Part shown: in pieces, positions 12,001-14,842 of the stretch
Layout: each line of letters opens with the position of its first letter
Numbering within the stretch: position 1 is the stretch's first letter
DNA from: CAZMGV01 sp964565925
Lineage (GTDB): Bacteria; JAGRBM01; JAHCIT01
Length of the DNA: 14,842 bases
Assembly: GCA_964565925.1 (NCBI GenBank)
Contig: CAZMGV010000035.1
Location: 1-14,842 of the forward strand
Reading direction: 5' to 3'
Position numbers and translations under genes: made by a program
Notes under the pieces: model-generated
Databases searched by the model: none
The model's input: only the letters and a program-made list of their open reading frames with translations
Told to the model about the DNA's origin: nothing

Positions 12001-14842
12001 AATCATTGACTCTCCGCAGGCTGGCAGTAGATGAAGTGCAGGTCGCATAGCTCGATGTGATTGCCGCAGGCTTCAGTTGGCCGCCCAGCGTGCATTCGGC
12101 GCCGCTTCGCGTGCCGGTCTGGTTCACCAGCGCAGCCACTGTCGGCACTATCCGCGCAATCGGGCTTTCGCGCACGCTGCTGGAACCGTCATCGTACGGT
12201 TCAAGACTGCAGGTGATCACATCCTTGAGGGCCGTCAGATCCGACACGCCGGTCGAAGGATCGGGAGCCAGTATCTCGTGTATGATCGTGCGAAGCGCCT
12301 TCAGCGAAGTATCCTTGTAGATTACGCTGGCATTACAGGCAGCCTGATTATAGCCCTCGGCGGCACACGCATCGTTCATCAGGATATAAAGACCACGTCC
12401 AAGCGCACGGCTGTCGCTGTTGGGGTCGATCACGACGTTGGCGGAATTGACGCAGTAGGCGGGGGCGCCCGACACGCCGCAGAAGCAGTCGGTAATCTTG
12501 TCCTTGCCCGCGCTGGTCGTCAGCGAGTAGTCGCTGTTGGCGCACACCACCTCGCCCAGCCCCTGCTCCGGCGCGATGCCGTTGGCGTTCGCATCGTACA
12601 CAAACGCCGAGTTCCCCGTCACGCTGTCGACGTAGAAGGTCGTATCGTACAGATCGACTGATGCTTCGAGGAGATCGTACAGAAGCGGCAGAGTTTCCCG
12701 CTTCTGAGTCGTTGATGCGCCATTGGCGACAATGGCGACATCCATAACCCGGAGCTTGTTAATAACGTCTATGGTGCTTCTGAGATCGGAGAAGTTCAGT
12801 ACGTCCAGTACGGCGGGGGTGGCGCGCATGAAGGGGGAGCTGGACTTGTCCTGGCTGGAGGTCGAGTCGACGCGGAAACGGCCGCCGTCGAGCGACAGCA
12901 GCGTGCGGAAATCGGGTTCCATCGCCTCCATGCCGTCGGCCGTCCGGGGATCGTTGTCGGGGTCGTAGACCGCCCCCAGCGTGATCAGCGGGAGCTCCTT
13001 GAAGATCTGCCGGTCGATGCCGTTCTTGAGCAGGTTCAGGAACGTCACGATGTCGCTGTCGGGCGCACCCCCATTGAAGAGGCCCGGGAACAGGTCCTGG
13101 AAACCCCCCAGCGCCGTCAGCGCCAGCGGGTTCGTCGACACATCCCCCGTCCCCGCCGACGTGCTGCCGGCCGCACCCAGCACGAACGCGAACGCGTCGA
13201 AGAAGGAGTTGAGCAGGTCCCCGCCGCCCCGCACCGCCGTCGGATTGTCCTGCAGCGTCGTGAAGGCCGGGTCCATGAAACAGTCGATCAGCGACTGGCT
13301 CCGTCCGAAACGGTCCGGAGGACAGCTCGCGTCCACGTTCGCGAAGATCTGCACGAAATCGTTGACCGTCGCCTGCTCCGACGTCAGCACCACGCCGAAG
13401 TTCACCGCCAGCGGAGCCGCCGACGTCGCCGCCACGTTGGGCGGCACCGCCGTGTCCTGCGACCACACCTCGAACCGGTAACCGCCCCGCTCGTTGTCGT
13501 TGTCGCCCAGCGTGTAGTTCACCAGCTGCAGGCCCGTCAGCTGCGGGAAACTCAGTGGATTGATCTGGCACAGGCGCCCTCTCGTCCTCACCACGAACGT
13601 GTCGCCGGGATTGGGCGGCGTCGCCATGCCCGGCGTCACCGTGAACCGCCGTGCGTTCGTATACCCCGTCACCGTGAACGCCAGCCCCTTGTTCACGCCC
13701 GACGTGAACGTCACTTCCTGGCCCACATACAGGTTGTCGGAAGCCGAAATGTTGCTCGTCCCCGAGAACTGCGTCGACGAGAAGATCGTCCCCACCACCG
13801 ACGCCACCGACACCGGATTGTCCCAGTTATACAGCAGGAAGTTGTCCGACACCGCCGGAAGCCCCGTATACGCCGGCGACACCGTGATCGTCCGCGTCGC
13901 TCCCACATACTGCGTGATCGTGCTCTCCGGTCCGCTCAGGCTCGCGTTGCCGCTGATGAACTTGATCTTCCAGCCCTTGTAGTAGCCGTCCTGGTTCACC
14001 AGGTTCGACGAACCGTTGAACACCGCACGCGGCGTGATCGACACGCTCGCCACCGAACCCGTGTAGTACGTCGGACTGTTCGGATCGTCGATCTTGAAAA
14101 AGTTCGCCGGATAGCACGCGGGCGGAGATCCCGGCAGCGGATTGGCCCGCGGTGAGAAGTCGTAGTTCATCTTCCCCACCGTCTTCGACGGGTTGGCCGG
14201 ATCCTGCAGCACATAAACGCCCTCGTACATCCGGAAACCCGTCAGGCCCGTCGACGGGTTGCCGTCCCCGTCCACCGCCAGGTTCTGGTCCGAGATCGTC
14301 AGCTGCGGCGACGCCGTCACGTTCGTGAAACCTTCGCTCACCCCCAGAATGCCGATCGACGGCGCCACCCGGTCCGTGTTGAAACCGTTCTGCACGTTCG
14401 TTTCCGGATACGGCGCCGGCACGTTGTCGAACACCACACGCACCGCGTCCGTCTGCACCCCGTCCTGCGCCAGACGCACCGCGTCCGTCAGCGTCGAGCC
14501 CGGGCCGCCCGCATACACCGTCGCCGGAATGCGCACGCACGTCTGACCCACCGCCAGCGCCATGCCGTTGCACGTGTCCGTGCCCCCCGTCTTCTGGAAC
14601 ACGCCCAGCGTCCGGATCCGGTTGCCGGAATTCAGCAGCGGAACCTGGATGTAGTCCCCCGCCTTCATTCCCCCGGAGGTCACATACGTCCCGTCCGTCA
14701 CCATCCCCGCCTGGATGATCAGATACTCCGCCGGCGAGGGCGACTGCACCGTCACGTTCGGGCGCGGACCCACCAGCAGCGTCCCGTACTGCGGCACGTT
14801 CACCGTATACGTGAAATGGAACGCCCGCGTGAACCCCGCCGG
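1..14842 (-). CDS. Giant multidomain probable surface or secreted protein, internal fragment (both ends missing)
   Basis: A single minus-strand frame (codons with first base at 14842, 14839 ... 4) is open across the entire window, giving 4,947 residues with no stop. I see neither a start codon context nor a terminus, so this is an internal fragment. The translation has real protein character throughout: alternating beta-type segments, amphipathic helices, Gly/Asn/Asp turns and recurrent modules. Order from the N side: beta-rich region with modules A and B (residues 1 to about 460); helical region with Cys-rich inserts and module C (about 468-2850); beta-sandwich unit E1, module D, unit E2 (about 2929-3752); Ig-like strands; repeats F1 and F2 (4059-4274); a possible lectin-like segment to the end. 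About 90 cysteines and high Thr/Ser/Asn content fit an oxidising extracellular location. No catalytic motif is recognised. Adhesion, prey or host contact, or a cell-envelope scaffold are possible roles, all inferred. The reading frame is very secure; the function is not. Confidence 0.96.
2..1200 (-). other. C-side beta-rich segment with possible lectin-like strand
   Basis: Residues about 4548-4947. It includes DGAWNHVVLYTS (1103-1138), which resembles the 'DG.WHHV' strand of concanavalin A/LamG-like domains, preceded by a Cys/Asp-rich loop. Further on come YNFTIALVNLTLDADYNL, MMLTNLNVDGWFPG, YSAMIWVNPYNSQ and LPIYFKDVFYDGD, all beta-type. The match to a lectin fold rests mainly on one strand, so it is weak. 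The domain is cut by the window edge. Confidence 0.3.
2021..2251 (-). repeat. Phage-tail/adhesin-like beta repeat F2
   Basis: Residues 4198-4274. It matches F1 position by position at the ends: NNGIRFTARNSGDAGTGISV corresponds to the F1 opening, and TATAIINMINSNPDASALVLAE corresponds to the F1 helix 'VANLINNDPAAQDLV'. The middle strands differ (QILIPWALVSGQ). The pair points to an old internal duplication rather than a recent one, because the DNA is not obviously similar. Confidence 0.6.
2402..2668 (-). repeat. Phage-tail/adhesin-like beta repeat F1
   Basis: Residues 4059-4147. The unit starts INDLGLQARRSGAAGAAVAV, continues with SVSVSGSSITVNVLYS, then an alpha segment TYVANLINNDPAAQDLVYA, and ends with a Gly/Ala-rich strand. 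The design (opening 'ARNSG.AG..I.V', then a strand pair, then 'VANLINN.P.A..LV') is a pattern I associate with phage structural and large bacterial surface proteins. F2 follows after a linker of about 50 residues. Confidence 0.6.
3587..4465 (-). other. Beta-sandwich-like unit E2
   Basis: Residues 3460-3752. It shares with E1 the order: EYGILMPRM; VWAPGDYLEYEIYYPG; a long loop with VTIDMQSYLP and TMDQNGVPGAP; VQQW, then FYFRRMPIPPG; RMFLMAWRG; and the closing HSYIRNIQIGSGNTAKKKVWD. The GD.LEY.I..P, R.[IM]P and Y[IL]R.I strands align by eye with E1. It is longer than E1 because of two Asn/Gly/Ala-rich loops. A binding role (for example carbohydrate) is possible but not shown. Confidence 0.5.
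4703..4918 (-). repeat. TSG/GD beta module, copy D
   Basis: Residues 3309-3380. It runs TGTSTTVFTANYL, LVGQLMQFTSGANSGAG, TRTISAYNPATNQITVSAAL, then TPAAGDALQIV. It carries all signature positions and is closest in layout to copy B. It lies between the two beta-sandwich-like units E1 and E2, perhaps as a spacer or connector. Confidence 0.75.
5306..6060 (-). other. Beta-sandwich-like unit E1
   Basis: Residues about 2929-3179. Features in order: an aromatic stretch (LWYYLWNPPF); the strand set IAAGDVLEYGILIPS; RRMGVEVLFAG; a Gly/Ser/Asp loop; DRRCLEYLTLSYD; VAVDQWLIRQIPL; GVYFVFDAS; then AYLSYVRIINGNQVKVNIYDG. The layout of opening GD.LEY.I..P, middle QW..R.IPL and closing Y.R.I...N resembles carbohydrate-binding or jelly-roll modules in large bacterial exoproteins. 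Unit E2 further on shows the same order. The fold and any sugar binding are inferred. Confidence 0.5.
6500..6700 (-). repeat. TSG/GD beta module, copy C
   Basis: Residues 2715-2781. It runs STVFAGPGTLSG, GAYVGWSLKVLASGG, TRVVTGYVGATHMLTLSAAL, then GIGDTFSLTSV. The key positions YVGW, SGG, TR..TGY.GAT, L.LSAAL and GDTF align with copies A, B and D. It is isolated inside the end of the helical region; helices resume straight after it (SIDLFDLVSTLTRV). The insertion of a beta module into a helical stretch is a mark of modular assembly. Confidence 0.7.
8282..8329 (-). other. Degenerate thrombospondin type 3-like acidic loop
   Basis: The residues PDGIADDCDGAGGVPD resemble a calcium-binding type 3 thrombospondin repeat (DGI.D.CD.DG.PD), in which Asp residues and one Cys recur. 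Only one unit is seen, and the second acidic position is replaced by Ala/Gly. It precedes a beta-rich stretch (YTDLVSRWDDGIPDY onward) that interrupts the helical region. Confidence 0.35.
9977..10006 (-). other. Small Cys motif C-x3-C-x4-C
   Basis: The segment CDPDCTNGTC lies between two helical stretches (LQRMLVKMVG before it and ILGTLSGIEAMG after it). This kind of tight Cys loop is common in disulfide-stabilised extracellular inserts. Its role is unknown. Confidence 0.4.
10745..10807 (-). other. Cys-rich knot, five Cys in 21 residues
   Basis: Residues 1346-1366 follow the pattern C-x4-C-C-x8-C-x4-C, with Asn, Gly and Asp between (NLNCCSGG, RCDASDCG). It lies in a Gly/Pro/Asn-rich insert of several hundred residues that also contains a Trp-rich part (EGWAQTWPPD, about 11000-11040). 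It looks like a small disulfide-stabilised unit such as an EGF-like or similar knot, but the spacing matches no family I can name. Confidence 0.5.
11402..11413 (-). other. Cys cluster CCTC
   Basis: Adjacent cysteines followed by a third (PPACCTCMKPNG) sit just after the helix LLDTLDELMVKN and before another Cys (VTACQAL). This is one of several Cys-rich inserts between helices in the central region. Disulfide use is inferred from the surface-protein context. Confidence 0.4.
12479..12490 (-). other. Closely spaced cysteine pair (DCFC)
   Basis: A Cys-x-Cys pair in the helical region lies in a loop (SAGKDKITDCFCGVSGAPAY) that has another Cys shortly after. It probably forms local disulfides if the protein is exported. 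No metal-binding family is recognised. Confidence 0.35.
12926..12964 (-). other. EF-hand-like acidic loop DPDNDPRTADGME
   Basis: Residues 627-639 have acidic or amide side chains at alternating positions (D, D, N, D), then D-G and a terminal E, similar to a calcium-binding loop. The spacing does not match a canonical 12-residue EF-hand exactly and no EF-hand helices are evident, so it is only a candidate site. Confidence 0.25.
13589..13807 (-). repeat. TSG/GD beta module, copy B
   Basis: Residues 346-418, directly after copy A. It runs from SVVGTIFSS through LYVGQEVTFTSGVNKG, FTVTGYTNARRFTVTPGM and PNPGDTFVV. It has the full set of signature positions (VG, TSG, TGY, TV.P, GDTF) and is the best-formed copy together with D. 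A and B are in tandem with only a five-residue linker, unlike C and D, which stand alone. Confidence 0.75.
13823..14068 (-). repeat. TSG/GD beta module, copy A
   Basis: Residues 259-340. The core reads YYKGWKIKFISGNAS, then STITQYVGATRTITVSPAY, then a Pro/Asp-containing turn and FLLYNW. It shares with copies B, C and D the order: aromatic-Gly strand, 'F.SG' turn, 'TR.IT.Y.GAT' strand, 'TVSPA' strand, and a Pro-rich loop leading to a closing hydrophobic strand. The usual Gly-Asp before the last strand is Ser-Asp here. Modules of this style are common in phage tail and bacterial surface proteins; that link is from memory of the pattern, not a search. Confidence 0.7.
14246..14275 (-). other. Acidic DGDGNPSTG loop, possible calcium site
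   Basis: Residues 190-199 read VDGDGNPSTG. Asp-x-Asp-Gly loops of this kind bind calcium in dockerin, EF-hand-like and thrombospondin-type-3 contexts. Only one short loop is present, without a recognisable flanking helix, so metal binding is only a possibility. Confidence 0.3.

Larger units (their letters stand above)
6290..13440 (-). other. Central mainly alpha-helical region with Cys-rich inserts
   Basis: Residues about 468-2850. Short leucine-rich amphipathic helices recur: LLNSFFDAFAFVLGAAG (around 13180-13235), PLLYDLLEASVDLYD (around 12650-12695), DLLNMLIAAHDQGNT followed by FTTLGQIFD (around 11700-11800), ALLDTLDELMVKN (around 11425-11465), EVLDSIFEILGDF (around 9810-9850), LLLDTLSYYLDSSSS and IDAIGNLLGATG (around 8855-9000), LADLIPMLRSG (around 8785-8815), PIDRILQAAKALVVAS (around 6815-6870) and DMIRLLQDFTSAFF (around 6355-6400). 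They suggest a loosely repeating helical scaffold of ARM/HEAT or similar kind, but the spacing is irregular and I cannot define a period. Between the helices lie long Gly/Asn/Pro-rich loops that carry most of the cysteines. No family is recognised. Confidence 0.5.
13450..14842 (-). other. N-side beta-rich region of the giant protein
   Basis: Residues 1 to about 465 consist of short alternating hydrophobic strands rich in Val, Thr and Tyr, for example FHFTYTVNVPQYGTLLVGP at the very start, then strands ending in IRIPATVY-like segments. This is typical of stacked Ig-like or fibronectin-like beta sandwiches, although no specific family signature is visible. It contains a DGDGNPSTG acidic loop (14246-14275) and modules A and B. 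Codons here end in G or C almost without exception (GCG, ACG, CTG, GTG, TCG, CCG), more strictly than in the rest of the gene. The first domain is cut by the window edge. Confidence 0.6.

Noticed and set aside
6355..12730. Similarity between two helical segments that both contain 'STTQ' before a Leu-rich helix (around 12690-12730 and 6380-6410)
   Set aside because: The shared stretch is only a few residues, and the flanking sequence does not align well enough to call a repeat.
12759..13571. Other-frame minus-strand open frames (12759-13571, 13827-14573, 5949-6764)
   Set aside because: They are Gly/Arg/Asp-rich out-of-frame readings of the strongly biased part of the giant gene, with no independent start signal or motif.
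1..14842. Several separate genes in the same frame, each beginning at an internal ATG
   Set aside because: There is no in-frame stop anywhere, so internal ATGs cannot begin independent genes that end inside the window. I saw no convincing ribosome-binding site or spacer either.
1..14842. Nonribosomal peptide or polyketide synthase as the explanation for the gene size
   Set aside because: No adenylation, condensation, ketosynthase or carrier-protein signature (such as GGHS/LGG.S or DTACSS-like motifs) appears in the translation, and the Cys-rich, Thr/Asn-rich composition does not fit.
1..14842. CRISPR arrays, tRNA/rRNA genes, insertion sequences, terminators or promoters
   Set aside because: No regular direct repeats, RNA gene signatures, transposase or inverted-repeat ends were seen. 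The coding frame leaves no intergenic space.

Overview
The whole window is the inside of one giant protein-coding gene on the minus strand. I translated every row in the frame whose codons end at base 2 and begin at base 14842. It stays open for 4,947 codons without a stop and without a frameshift. The gene runs off both ends, so its start, signal peptide, C-terminal anchor, promoter and terminator are outside the window. The complete protein must exceed about 500 kDa. The many shorter open frames on both strands are shadows of this frame. They are low-complexity Arg/Pro/Ser-rich translations caused by its strongly G/C-ending codons.

The protein reads like a secreted or cell-surface mosaic. 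It is rich in Thr, Ser, Asn, Asp, Gly, Ala and Pro, has roughly 90 cysteines, and shows no clear transmembrane segment in the visible part. Residues are numbered here from the window's N-side end (residue 1 = bases 14842-14840). Residues 1 to about 460 are beta-rich and hold the first two copies (A, B) of a 'TSG...TR.IT.Y...TVSPAL...GD' module. Residues about 468-2850 look largely alpha-helical: short amphipathic leucine-rich helix pairs, separated by Cys-rich, Gly/Asn-rich inserts, with one more copy (C) of the module near the end. Residues about 2930-4947 are beta-rich again. They contain two related beta-sandwich-like units (E1, E2), module copy D between them, two repeats of a phage-tail/adhesin-like fold (F1, F2), and a possible lectin-like segment close to the window end.

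The organism cannot be named from this. A moderately high-GC genome with an intron-free gene of more than 14.8 kb suggests a bacterium. Lineages known for giant surface proteins, such as Myxococcota, Bdellovibrionota, Omnitrophota or Planctomycetota, are plausible, but that is inference. No RNA gene, mobile element, CRISPR array or intergenic stretch is visible. The most interesting points are the size of the reading frame, its internal repeat architecture, and an abrupt change of codon usage inside the gene near 12,420-12,970.
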